From a virus, in IMG/VR virus record IMGVR_UViG_3300028831_000087, positions 1 through 46,228 of that record: a stretch of DNA of 46,228 nt. One strand, written 5' to 3'. Position numbers and translations under genes: made by a program. Numbering within the stretch: the first letter of the stretch is position 1; every line of letters starts with the position of its first letter. Below are positions 32,216 to 40,698 of the stretch, one piece after another. The notes under the pieces are model-generated. The model was not told the origin of the DNA and did no database searches. It saw only the letters and a program-made list of their open reading frames with translations.

Positions 32216-33705
32216 GGAAGAACCCTCACATTAAAAGCTGTAGCACTTGGAGTCAGGATTGCTAACCCACATAACTTGACCGTCACCGTATCAGGAGCAC
32301 TAACCCAAGCATTCCATATCGCTCCTGTGCCTGGATCAGTGACCGGACTCGCTACTGCTGTCATTCCTGTCGTCGCCCCTGTTACAGTCGCCGTTCCTGT
32401 GTCGCAGGTTCCGAGAGTCAGACCGCCTGAAACCGAACCTGTTGTTCCTGAGAGGTATGGGGTGGGTGTACTGAAGGCTCCGGTTCCATTAAAAAATTGA
32501 GTAGCGTCAGCGGGAAAGGGGACGTTCAGTAATTTGGTTCCCAGATTGGTTACGATAAGTGAATTCGCAGCGCCAGGGAAAAATGCATTTGACAAGCTGA
32601 TTCCAGCATCGGCGCCGATTATTAAATAGGAACCTCCAGAGCCCACTTTGATCCCCTGCGTGGCATTGTAATTGTCACCAAAAGCATAGGGAGTATTGTA
32701 AGGAAAGTTGATCGAGGCGTCCGAAGAGTTATCAATAATGGTTCCCCCGTCGGTGCCCAGAGAAGTCATCTGGAAAAAGTTACTGTATGGATCAACCATC
32801 GCACAATCCGTCCCAGCAAGAGTACGAAAGAAAATCGTCCCGGTTATCCTGGGATCTCCACCAGGCGGAGCGGTCACCATTACCTGTCCGTCCATAGTGT
32901 TATCGACCACCGTAACGGTTGTAAAGATTCCGTACGCGGCAGTCGGAAACGTATCCGCTCCGGTTGCTGACACGTAAGAATACGCATAGCAGTGAACACC
33001 GTTATCCACATTTCCCGCTCCAGCACCCGCTAGAGCTGCAGTCGGTGGGGTCATTGGATCAGGGACACCAAAAATATTAAGGTTTCCAAGACCATCGTTT
33101 AGAACGTTCGTCATGCCGCCGAGCGTTGAACCGTTGATTCGATATTGAATTGAGTTATCGGGAGTTCCTGGGGCCGCTCCACCACCCGACGCGTGGCAAG
33201 CTCCGTCTGCTCCGAGGTACTGAGTGCCGGAACAACCAGAGAACAGTCCGACGATTGTGCTTGGGGAGGCTAATGTCGCTTGCTTTCCATTAAGCTGCGT
33301 CTGGATAGAGCTAGTAGGATCGAGATAACCAAATATCGTCGGTGATACACCGTCCACCGTTTTGTTCGTAAGCGTTTGTGTGTCGGTCGTGCCAACCAGA
33401 AGGCCACTTGCCGGGGCCGTAGCACTGACGCCACCAATTTTCGCTACACCTGGATTAGGATAAGTTCCACTAAGGTCACCACCTGCTGATCCAGTGGGCG
33501 CGCCTCCTCCACCACCGACAGTAGCCCAGGTTCCTGAGGTACAACTATAGAGAGCTCCTGTTGAAATTACCCTTTGAATCGCTGCTGCATTATTACAGCT
33601 TCCTGAAGGAGCAGAGTTAACGTATTGAATCCTCTGAGCGGGCTGAGAACTTGCTAGCGGAGCAAGAATAATTGTTAGAATAAATAATCTAAATCTAAAT
33701 CCCAT
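32212..33705 (-). CDS. Fibre-like beta protein with signal peptide
   Basis: 497 residues. The N-terminus (MGFRFRLFILTIILAPLASSQPAQ) is a convincing signal peptide, odd for a virion protein. GDLSGTYPNPGVAKIGG and TNKTVDGVSP are motifs common in phage fibres and in surface proteins of environmental bacteria. The rest is Gly/Thr/Ser-rich beta structure with few charged residues. Base composition and codon use are less A-rich than in the replication genes. It may be a host-derived surface adhesin captured by the phage, or a fibre whose signal targets it to the envelope. Confidence 0.65.
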   Translation of the reverse strand: MGFRFRLFILTIILAPLASSQPAQRIQYVNSAPSGSCNNAAAIQRVISTGALYSCTSGTWATVGGGGGAPTGSAGGDLSGTYPNPGVAKIGGVSATAPASGLLVGTTDTQTLTNKTVDGVSPTIFGYLDPTSSIQTQLNGKQATLASPSTIVGLFSGCSGTQYLGADGACHASGGGAAPGTPDNSIQYRINGSTLGGMTNVLNDGLGNLNIFGVPDPMTPPTAALAGAGAGNVDNGVHCYAYSYVSATGADTFPTAAYGIFTTVTVVDNTMDGQVMVTAPPGGDPRITGTIFFRTLAGTDCAMVDPYSNFFQMTSLGTDGGTIIDNSSDASINFPYNTPYAFGDNYNATQGIKVGSGGSYLIIGADAGISLSNAFFPGAANSLIVTNLGTKLLNVPFPADATQFFNGTGAFSTPTPYLSGTTGSVSGGLTLGTCDTGTATVTGATTGMTAVASPVTDPGTGAIWNAWVSAPDTVTVKLCGLAILTPSATAFNVRVLP

Positions 33706-34066
33706 CGAGTCTTACCTCACAAGCCTGAGAAGCCGCTCCACCTTGAAGAAAATAATCCTTATAGCAAATTGTATTTCTGGTTGAAGTGACTGCAAAAGTG
33801 CTACCAGCGTTAAGAACTTTTCCTGTCGTGTTAGCAGAGTTCCTGTCATTTACTGTCAGAGTATTTCCATTTCCAGAGTCCGCCTGGACCTCGAGAAAAG
33901 TCCCTCGATCGGTTAGTATTCCATCCGTCGGGATAGCGCCAGTTATTGCAGTCTCATTAGTTCCATTGTTCACGAGGCCATAGTTTGCTGTCCCTACAAT
34001 GAGAGAAAATAGATTATGAACTGCCGTATCCGCTGGTAATGTTATCTTAAAAGTCCTGAATGCCAT
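33695..34066 (-). CDS. Small beta-rich virion protein
   Basis: 123 residues, Thr/Asn/Gly-rich (NLFSLIVGTANYGLVNNGTNETAITGAIPTDGILTDRGTFLEVQ). It starts right after the palindrome at 34073-34087 and overlaps the fibre-like gene at its end. Likely a decoration or head-completion protein. No named family. Confidence 0.5.
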   Translation of the reverse strand: MAFRTFKITLPADTAVHNLFSLIVGTANYGLVNNGTNETAITGAIPTDGILTDRGTFLEVQADSGNGNTLTVNDRNSANTTGKVLNAGSTFAVTSTRNTICYKDYFLQGGAASQACEVRLDGI

Positions 34067-34072
34067 TTAACC

Positions 34073-34087
34073 GTTCACTCCATGAAC
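34073..34087. repeat. GTTCA-N5-TGAAC genome palindrome, copy 3
   Basis: GTTCACTCCATGAAC with flanks AACC and ACTTAC. It lies in the 35-base gap between the portal stop and the next minus-strand start. Read on the minus strand it contains GGAG seven or more bases before the ATG at 34066, so it may also serve as a ribosome-binding site. Confidence 0.75.
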
Positions 34088-34101
34088 ACTTACTTCAAGC
34101 C

Positions 34102-36366
34102 TTATCTTGCCCCATTTGAACTTGTCGGAGGCTCCATCGCGTCGAGAATCGGCTTAGCTGTTACTTTGACTGCTTGTTTATTCACTTCAGCTTCAGCTTT
34201 CGTGTCAACGTAAGCCTTTGATCTTTTTTCTTGCTCTGCCTCAGCATTCTGTTGCACTAACTGTAAATGCTGCTGTAAATGCTGTTCGATCATCATGTAT
34301 TGATCGGGCGCGGTTTTCTTAAGGTCAAGGCCACGTTGCCCCGCGAGGAAATACTTACACATTTCAATATGAATCTCATTGTCGTCAACTATCGGATCAA
34401 CCTGAACGGGAACGCCTTTCATTATGTCGGCAATTTCGACGGCTTGTTTAGTTATTTGCTCTTCTCCAGGAATGTCTAAATCTGTGAACGATAACAAATC
34501 GGCTATAATGCGCCGATTTGGAGTCGCGAATAAAGCCGCGTTAATAAACTGATTATTAAGCTCAACAAGTTTAAAAAACAATGTCTGCTTCTGGGGGTTA
34601 CTAATTGGAAAACTATCAGCTCCTTCTGGCTCGACCTCTCCCACATGGCCTGTGAGATCTGCTTTTCTAATCCAAACGTTGACATAATTATCTTTCTGCG
34701 TGGGGTCTGGCGTCGTGAATCTCTCGTCGTCGATCATGTTTTCAACGTAGAGATGAACGCACTTCTCCATCAGTTTAGCCCAATTGATCGTGAATAAGGA
34801 CCAGGCGATCGACAGCCTCTGCAGTGCCATCGTGCGCGACTGCTGATATTCACCAAGCGTTCGCGATTTCCCCTCGCCTGGCCCTCCGTAGAGGGATGGG
34901 AATGATCCGACTACGAACTGAGAATCCTTGTCAACTTGCTGACCAAATGGAGCGACTTCTCGACTTAAGGTCGCGCGCCCTCCCTCATAAAAGCTATTTC
35001 CTAGCGTCTGTCCTTCTCGGGCGCGCGCCGGATAAATCATCCCAGGTCGCGCTTCATGCTTACTGTACACGTTGAAATTCAGGACTCTCGGATCAGCGAA
35101 CTGCGAGCCAATGCCCTGCTCGATAGTTTCAAGAGTTAGATTGAATAAGACGTTTCTTGACTCTTGCAGCGGAATTAATGGCTGACCTATTGCGTCAGCA
35201 TGAATATAAGTAGAAAGACCGACTTTACAAATCGTCCAGTATTTATCGAGGTCTTCGTCTCTTGACTCAGCGTATTTATTTCCTATGAACGAAACGTAAG
35301 CTCCATTTGGGAACTTTTTGTAAAGCTTTTTCTTCTCTGTCTCTTTATCCCTCGGAAGACCCTCGAAGGCCCAGGGTCTAAGCCAGCATTGTCGATGCGT
35401 TGCGAGGTCGTGGTTATCATCGGCTCGGGAAAAGGAAGTGAAAGTTGACGGAGTACGTGCCATTCTCTCGTATTGTTGCGAATCTTCATCATCGTTCTCG
35501 ATTTCATCTGCGATATGTGGATAAATACTTTTCAAAAAGGGTTTCGGTTGATCGAGAGCTTTAATTAGATAAGAAATATCGCCTTGCTTTCGCGCCCAGT
35601 AAGGAACTTTAACGTGAAGGCCTCCGAAGCAATCTATGATAACTCTCGATTTAGGACTTTCTTGAAAAGAATCCAAGACTGTGTTGACTTCAAGAGGCGA
35701 TCCACATTCCGGACAAGCATGCAAGCCCTCTTGCAAGTCCTCCTCGTCTTCAACCGGGAAATTCTTGTCGCAGTGTATACAAGAGAGCTGCTTCTTAAAG
35801 TTCTCAATGTTTACCATCCCGAAGGCTTTGTCACTCTTCGGCGCGTGGTACCAGGCAAGGAGTCCCTGATTCCAAAGAGTGAAGAGGCTCATCAACTGAA
35901 GGACTTTTACTTGATTATGCCTCTGAATCAGATCTGCTATTTTTGAGTACGTTTTCGAAGTCAAAAGATCATCGTCGTCTTCAGCGTCATCGGGAGGGAA
36001 TCTAACAGTCGGGACTTGAGCAGCAAGAGCCGCAATGATCGCTTCTCCATGCGCCTTATACACATTTATGACAAAATCGTAAAAAGGTCCTTCGACCCCT
36101 TCTCTTCCTTCATCTTCACTGAACCACTTGTAAGCTAATGGGCTTAGCCAGTCTTGGCGACTTTCAGACCAAAAGACAAATTGTATCCCATGCCAAAATT
36201 CCTCATTCTTTTTCCAAAGCTTAAGCTGTTGCTTACGAGTCCATGAGTCTTCTTTCTCATATTTATCTACAAGATACTTCAAACAATCCTGGAGATTTTT
36301 GTCCAGCTTGTGATTATTTGGATCTTTCTCTTCTGGTTTTCGTGGGTTTGGAGATTGAGGAGTCAT
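34102..36366 (-). CDS. Portal protein with zinc-ribbon insert
   Basis: 754 residues, the usual size for a podovirus portal. An N-terminal helical part (LKYLVDKYEKEDSWTRKQQLKLWKKNEEFWHGIQFVFW) resembles portal clips. Residues 196-221 hold C196-x2-C199 and C218-x2-C221 (CIHCDKNFP...CPECG), a zinc ribbon not present in the common portal families. A Glu/Gln-rich coiled-coil C-terminus (LQQHLQLVQQNAEAEQEKRS) fits a portal barrel. The start overlaps the stop of the upstream HNH gene (ATGA), so expression is coupled. Confidence 0.82.
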   Translation of the reverse strand: MTPQSPNPRKPEEKDPNNHKLDKNLQDCLKYLVDKYEKEDSWTRKQQLKLWKKNEEFWHGIQFVFWSESRQDWLSPLAYKWFSEDEGREGVEGPFYDFVINVYKAHGEAIIAALAAQVPTVRFPPDDAEDDDDLLTSKTYSKIADLIQRHNQVKVLQLMSLFTLWNQGLLAWYHAPKSDKAFGMVNIENFKKQLSCIHCDKNFPVEDEEDLQEGLHACPECGSPLEVNTVLDSFQESPKSRVIIDCFGGLHVKVPYWARKQGDISYLIKALDQPKPFLKSIYPHIADEIENDDEDSQQYERMARTPSTFTSFSRADDNHDLATHRQCWLRPWAFEGLPRDKETEKKKLYKKFPNGAYVSFIGNKYAESRDEDLDKYWTICKVGLSTYIHADAIGQPLIPLQESRNVLFNLTLETIEQGIGSQFADPRVLNFNVYSKHEARPGMIYPARAREGQTLGNSFYEGGRATLSREVAPFGQQVDKDSQFVVGSFPSLYGGPGEGKSRTLGEYQQSRTMALQRLSIAWSLFTINWAKLMEKCVHLYVENMIDDERFTTPDPTQKDNYVNVWIRKADLTGHVGEVEPEGADSFPISNPQKQTLFFKLVELNNQFINAALFATPNRRIIADLLSFTDLDIPGEEQITKQAVEIADIMKGVPVQVDPIVDDNEIHIEMCKYFLAGQRGLDLKKTAPDQYMMIEQHLQQHLQLVQQNAEAEQEKRSKAYVDTKAEAEVNKQAVKVTAKPILDAMEPPTSSNGAR

Positions 36367-36842
36367 TGTATTAACTCCTTAATATCCTTAGACTTCTTTC
36401 TAAGCCAATACTCTTTTGATCTAATACTCTGACAGATACTACAAGTCCTCTGTCCCCTATTATTCCAAGAATCGTATTTATGCCCTCTCGGACAAAGGGT
36501 CTTATTACTATTTCCGTGTCTTCCCTTTCGGTACATATCGGAATTATTATCAAGCTGGTCTCCTAAAAATAAATGACCAGGATTCCAGCAGTCGGGAACA
36601 TCACAATGATGGCAAGCCTGAACTTTAGGATCATCTAAATCTAATCCTAGGTGAATTGACGCTGCTAGACGATGTACCAGAACGACGTTATAAGTGATGT
36701 TTATAACTCCATATCCATTCTTATTCTTTCCTCCAGACCATCGCCAACAAGGTTGTCCATTATAAGTATGAGACTCATCAATCCAAGTCTTTGACCAAAG
36801 TCTCTCTTCTAATGACATGCCTCTTTTACTATATTTCCGCAT
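36363..36842 (-). CDS. HNH homing-type endonuclease upstream of portal
   Basis: 159 residues. CWRWSGGKNKNGYGVINI ... VHRLAASIHLG ... CHHCDVPDCWNPGHLFLGDQLDNNSDMYRKGR is the HNH_3 pattern with a DNA-binding NUMOD-like tail. A C-terminal CPRGHKYD...CSICQ zinc finger completes it. It is paralogous to 40691-41203 (same CHHCDV..CW.P.HLF.G core and CP.GH end). The ATG follows the palindrome at 36848. Its stop overlaps the portal start. It is likely a selfish homing nuclease. Confidence 0.85.
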   Translation of the reverse strand: MRKYSKRGMSLEERLWSKTWIDESHTYNGQPCWRWSGGKNKNGYGVINITYNVVLVHRLAASIHLGLDLDDPKVQACHHCDVPDCWNPGHLFLGDQLDNNSDMYRKGRHGNSNKTLCPRGHKYDSWNNRGQRTCSICQSIRSKEYWLRKKSKDIKELIQ

Positions 36843-36847
36843 TAACC

Positions 36848-36862
36848 GTTCACTCCGTGAAC
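36848..36862. repeat. GTTCA-N5-TGAAC genome palindrome, copy 4
   Basis: GTTCACTCCGTGAAC, the most symmetric copy (6-bp arms, 3-base centre), with flanks AACC and ACTA. It sits between the stop of 36864-37595 and the start of the HNH gene. On the minus strand GGAG falls just upstream of that ATG. Confidence 0.8.
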
Positions 36863-36863
36863 A

Positions 36864-37595
36864 CTAACTAGCGTCCTCAACGAACTCGACTTCAATGTCA
36901 ATAGAAGTCCCCGCCGGAACAGCAGCGCCGTTAAAATTTAAACAGAGGCATTGCGCCACGCCTCGAAGAACGATAGCTTGGTCATTCGTATTGGAAAATC
37001 TCCAGTCTATCATTCCGGCAGAACCAGCGGCGCCTAAGTTTAGTTTTCTAGCCCTTATCGTTCCGACAGCGGTTCCAAGAGTAGGGTTAGCGCTATATAA
37101 ATTAATCACGGCAGTCGCTGCCGCGTTATTCGAGTCATTCGGGATAATTGTCGGTTGAGTCGCTGTTCCGCCGGCGTCGGCAGAGGAACGGAAGATCAAT
37201 AATATATCAGGCGAAGCCCCGGCAGTTGCGATTCCTGTAATAGTCAATCTCAAGACTCTAACTGTCTTAGTCGCGCTTCCAATCAGCTCCCAGAAATCCG
37301 TCGCGGTCGCTGCTAGAGTTACTCCGAAGCTTGCTGAAGAATAAGTATTCTTAGTTCCTTCAGAGCTTACAGCTTGAACTCCTGTTGCTCCAGCACTCGC
37401 GCGCGCGGCATCGTAGTTCCCAGTAACGGGATTTTTCAGCGCGCTAGCTGAATATTCAAGCGCACCGAATTTTCCAGTAACATTAGTCGCGTCAGACACC
37501 GGAACAACTGCCTGAAGTTGCGACGCAGTTGTGGGATCGCCGTTTGTTACGACTAATTGAGTATTTCCGCCAACCGAGATGCCTGCTATTGACAT
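36864..37595 (-). CDS. Beta-rich head fibre or decoration protein
   Basis: 243 residues, Ala/Thr/Gly/Ser-rich (SASALKNPVTGNYDAARASAGATGVQAVSSEG ... RVLRLTITGIATAGASPDILLIFRSS), with predicted beta sandwich and few charges. AAGGA precedes the ATG. It resembles the head or tail decoration proteins common in phages of soil bacteria. Position is just downstream of another decoration gene (37771). Precise family not known. Confidence 0.5.
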   Translation of the reverse strand: MSIAGISVGGNTQLVVTNGDPTTASQLQAVVPVSDATNVTGKFGALEYSASALKNPVTGNYDAARASAGATGVQAVSSEGTKNTYSSASFGVTLAATATDFWELIGSATKTVRVLRLTITGIATAGASPDILLIFRSSADAGGTATQPTIIPNDSNNAAATAVINLYSANPTLGTAVGTIRARKLNLGAAGSAGMIDWRFSNTNDQAIVLRGVAQCLCLNFNGAAVPAGTSIDIEVEFVEDAS

Positions 37596-37617
37596 TCTTT
37601 CTTATTCCTTGTTTACC

Positions 37618-37699
37618 GGAGGCTTCAGCTGAGAAGGAAAATCAGCCTCCGCCTCCGACTCAGAGCGTCTTCTCTCCACCCTGAGACTTAATTTCAGGG
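37618..37699. other. Hairpins in the 175-bp gap between decoration genes
   Basis: GGAGGCT (37618-37624) pairs perfectly with AGCCTCC (37644-37650). CCCTGA (37679-37684) pairs with TCAGGG (37694-37699). No T run follows either stem on the minus strand, so they may be mRNA-stability or processing elements rather than terminators. No gene is seen in 37596-37770. Confidence 0.4.
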
Positions 37700-37770
37700 G
37701 CCACAGGGCGACTCGCCAGTTCCCCGCAGCCCCTTATCTCCCCCAGAGATGACCAAGCCGAAGGAGAAAA

Positions 37771-38520
37771 CTAATTAGTCGTTATAATACCGAACACGAA
37801 AACCTCAACGATTCCTGCCGTTAAAGCAGCAACAGCGACAGTAAGATTTATTTGTCCAGCCGCTGTCATCTTAAATGGCGCTGCGCCGAACGCTCCGGTT
37901 CCAGCGAGGAAAACCTGAACAGCGTTCGCTGAGAAGGCCGACTTAGCCGTTGCAATAAGGATCGAAGTCGCTGAACTTCCAGCAGTTGTTCCAATCGAAA
38001 CAGTTGCACTTCCACCAGAGGTTACTGCTGTCGGAGAATTAACGATCGCTCCAATGACTACAGCGTTAGCTGGAATCGTATCAGACTGCGCTGGAGTAAT
38101 CGCACCGACAGCTCCGCCGTCTACGGCGAAGTTATACAAGGCTTTCCAAACATACAGACCATCGTAGCGAGGAACTTGCGTGAACGTCGCTGAAGTGCCG
38201 TCATCTTTGAAGCCAGTTTCCGAGGTCGCTAGAAAGATCCCAGTCGCGCCGCTTGCTGGTGCGGTTGATGAAGTGCTTCTATACAGGATATAAGCAATCG
38301 CGCCCGGTGCTGGATTCCACTGGACCGCGACATTATTATCCCCATTCAGAGATGCTGGAGCGTGCGCGCCCGTGTTCGCTGCAGCAGAAAGTTGAGAATA
38401 CCCTCCAGGATACAGGGCTTGGACCCAGTAATAATAAGTCGTCGTGTTAGCTGAGCTTCCTTTTCCCTGGTATCGAGCCGTTACTCCGGTCGGTGCTGGG
38501 AGTTGTGCTGAGACTGCCAT
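37771..38520 (-). CDS. Fibronectin-like beta head or tail decoration protein
   Basis: 249 residues. The N-terminal half (PTGVTARYQGKGSSANTTTYYYWVQALYPGGYSQLS ... VAVQWNPAPGAIAYILYRST) has the PTG-V-A..YYYWV/Q pattern of a fibronectin-type fold. The C-terminal half is a second beta domain ending in a low-charge VFVFGIITTN. It is probably a surface decoration or fibre protein. No signal peptide. Confidence 0.55.
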   Translation of the reverse strand: MAVSAQLPAPTGVTARYQGKGSSANTTTYYYWVQALYPGGYSQLSAAANTGAHAPASLNGDNNVAVQWNPAPGAIAYILYRSTSSTAPASGATGIFLATSETGFKDDGTSATFTQVPRYDGLYVWKALYNFAVDGGAVGAITPAQSDTIPANAVVIGAIVNSPTAVTSGGSATVSIGTTAGSSATSILIATAKSAFSANAVQVFLAGTGAFGAAPFKMTAAGQINLTVAVAALTAGIVEVFVFGIITTN

Positions 38521-38538
38521 TTTTATTTCCTCGCTTCG

Positions 38539-38766
38539 TTAGTCGTTCAAAGATTCCGCGAAAGATTTCTTCTTTTTCTTAGATTCTTTTGACGCTGAGA
38601 CTTTATCTTTTCCACCCAAGCCAAGCTCGTGTTTTCTTTCCATACGCCGCCCTTCGGGCGTCGTTTTGGAACCTCTCATGGCTCCTATAGAATTCATTAT
38701 TTTATAGGGCACTGCAGAGTCCTTACCGTATTGCTTCTTTAACTTACTCTCAAGAAACTTTGGCAT
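38539..38766 (-). CDS. Small basic conserved-type phage protein
   Basis: 75 residues. The opening MPKFLESKLKKQYGKDSAVPYKIMNSIGAMRG is a short motif I recall as recurring near terminase genes in many phages, of unknown role. The remainder is Lys/Ser-rich (SKESKKKKKSF), so DNA or RNA association is plausible. Overlaps the upstream gene by 17 bases. Confidence 0.6.
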   Translation of the reverse strand: MPKFLESKLKKQYGKDSAVPYKIMNSIGAMRGSKTTPEGRRMERKHELGLGGKDKVSASKESKKKKKSFAESLND

Positions 38767-39100
38767 CTTGGCTCACTCTTTCGTGATCGTCCCTTTCCAT
38801 CGCGGTCTTCAGTTGAGACCAGCGTCTTGGGGAGGTTCTAATTGGACTGATATTCTCGGCTTCTCGTGCAGTCTCAGCGCTCTCGATTAAGCCAAATCTT
38901 TTATAAATTAGCTCCTGTAAGGACTTCCTGTCTTCCCGTTCAAGCTTGAGTTCATTCTCAAGATACTCAATTCGCGCGCGCGAGTAGTTCACGAGGTCAC
39001 GTTGAATATTGTATTGAAAAGTCACGGAGTCATATTGATCCTTACTTATCCCACCGAGCAAGGAAAGAAGAAAGTCAATGATTTTATTTATAAATTTCAT
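38750..39100 (-). CDS. Membrane-tethered coiled-coil protein next to TerL
   Basis: 116 residues. Residues 4-18 are hydrophobic (INKIIDFLLSLLGGI), followed by a coiled coil (ARIEYLENELKLEREDRKSLQELIYKRFGL) and a charged tail. The ATG overlaps the TerL stop (ATGA). It could be a lysis or packaging accessory. No family assigned. Confidence 0.5.
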   Translation of the reverse strand: MKFINKIIDFLLSLLGGISKDQYDSVTFQYNIQRDLVNYSRARIEYLENELKLEREDRKSLQELIYKRFGLIESAETAREAENISPIRTSPRRWSQLKTAMERDDHERVSQDAKVS

Positions 39101-40698
39101 CTCATTGCTCTATGAAATCGCTTCACTGGCACTTCAAAATCCCCAACTTGTTCAACACGTTCCATAGCGCGGTGAAGATAATTGTAATCATTTGTTCTCT
39201 GGAACTTCTCGAGGATCTGACTTACTCGGTCACGCTTATCACCTTCGAGCTTCAGAGTTCCTAAGTACTTGTCGACTGAGTTAATCAGATATCTCAGCGT
39301 GTCGTAAGGATCGTCTCCATTAAATTCGCGCACGTCCTCCGCTGGTTTATTCGTCGTGTTTGACTTTTTGTCGTATATGCATAGCGGAATGCATTTCCTT
39401 AATTCGATACAGTCGGGAAAAATTTGCAGTTTGGGAAGATTCTCTTCAGGCTTTTCGGGCTCGAATGAGGCTAGATAGCTTTTATAAGCTTCGACGCCTT
39501 GCATTCTTAAAACGCGCGCAGCGAAGTCTGAATCGAAGTTGTCTTTTACTATCTTGCTCTTAGGCTTTTCACGCCAGCGCAAGTATTCCTGTATAAGTAA
39601 TTTTCCGGCTATCCTATCGTTATCTGCTTGTCGCGCAGTTAAACCGGAATATTTAGTGAACTGCTCTTGCTGAGTTAACTCGTCGCCTCGGTTCTGCCAA
39701 GCGCTACGACATAAGACTATGTCAGAATACTTCTCTCCTTGAGAAAGCCTTCCAATATCCGTTGCCCAGGTTGAAGTCTTCGCTTCTTTAATCGCGTACT
39801 CTCTGTAAATGTATAAACGGTCTTTAGGACTAAGCGCGCCCCATAGCGCGACCGTCATCGCGCTGTAGCCCCAATCTATAGAGAGGAAACGTAACCAGAA
39901 ATCTGGAATTTGAAACGGCTGGACTATATGACAGGCGTTAGCTGGTTCACCTTTTGAATCGTTAGGAACCTCTCTGTATTCATCGAAAACCTGCCCAGAA
40001 AACGTGTCCCACGCGCCATAACGCTTTGCCTGCTTCTCGGCCTCTGGTAGAGACTCAAGTCTATTAACGTATGACGGATCGTTCGACATGAGGTATGGAT
40101 TGTCCTCTGCGAACGACTGAATAAAGATTCTTTTCAGTTTTGTGGTCTTATCAATAATTATCGTACCATAGGGTGCAGGCTGTATAAAGTAGTCTCTAAC
40201 CCATTGGTGCCCAATATTTCCAGGGTTAGTAGCGGAACGAACTATAGCAGGAAGCCTGTTTGAAGAAGACCGACAACGTGTTTTTGAAAGGTAAGTATAT
40301 TGAAATTCAGTAAAAGAAGTTAGTTCGTCGAATCCAATGTAGTTATATTCAGCAGTGTCGTATTTGCGGACGTCCTCCTCATATTCGGTATGCCCGAATT
40401 GCATGACCGCTCCAGAGGGGAATGTCCATCTCTTACGCTCTTCGTTGTATTTTGCACCCGTCAATTTATACCAATCGCGGGAGCGAATAATAATTTCTGA
40501 CTCCAATTCGGGGAAAGTCCTTCTAAGAATTAGACCTTTAAATTTAGGATCTTTGTAGAAGCCACGAACGATAGGAAGCATCAAAAGAGCTTCACTTTTT
40601 CCGCCACCTGCGGCTCCGCCGAACAGTCCCTCGAAGATTGTGTCGGGGAGGGAGAAAAAAGTCGTCTGCCTCTGGTGCGGCCGCCAGACCTTATCCAT
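39097..40698 (-). CDS. terL: Terminase large subunit (TerL)
   Basis: 533 residues. Walker A GGAAGGGKS (27-35), Walker B YIGFDE with acidic pair at 124-125, the motif III-like SATNPGN, and nuclease motif SIDWGYS with Asp at 275 are all present. This is the ATP-driven DNA-packaging motor with a C-terminal RNase H-like nuclease that cuts the concatemer. The order HNH - terL - small genes - HNH - portal keeps the packaging genes together. The ATG lies within the last codons of the HNH gene upstream (8-base overlap). The first six residues are mirrored in that HNH product. Confidence 0.95.
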   Translation of the reverse strand: MDKVWRPHQRQTTFFSLPDTIFEGLFGGAAGGGKSEALLMLPIVRGFYKDPKFKGLILRRTFPELESEIIIRSRDWYKLTGAKYNEERKRWTFPSGAVMQFGHTEYEEDVRKYDTAEYNYIGFDELTSFTEFQYTYLSKTRCRSSSNRLPAIVRSATNPGNIGHQWVRDYFIQPAPYGTIIIDKTTKLKRIFIQSFAEDNPYLMSNDPSYVNRLESLPEAEKQAKRYGAWDTFSGQVFDEYREVPNDSKGEPANACHIVQPFQIPDFWLRFLSIDWGYSAMTVALWGALSPKDRLYIYREYAIKEAKTSTWATDIGRLSQGEKYSDIVLCRSAWQNRGDELTQQEQFTKYSGLTARQADNDRIAGKLLIQEYLRWREKPKSKIVKDNFDSDFAARVLRMQGVEAYKSYLASFEPEKPEENLPKLQIFPDCIELRKCIPLCIYDKKSNTTNKPAEDVREFNGDDPYDTLRYLINSVDKYLGTLKLEGDKRDRVSQILEKFQRTNDYNYLHRAMERVEQVGDFEVPVKRFHRAMR

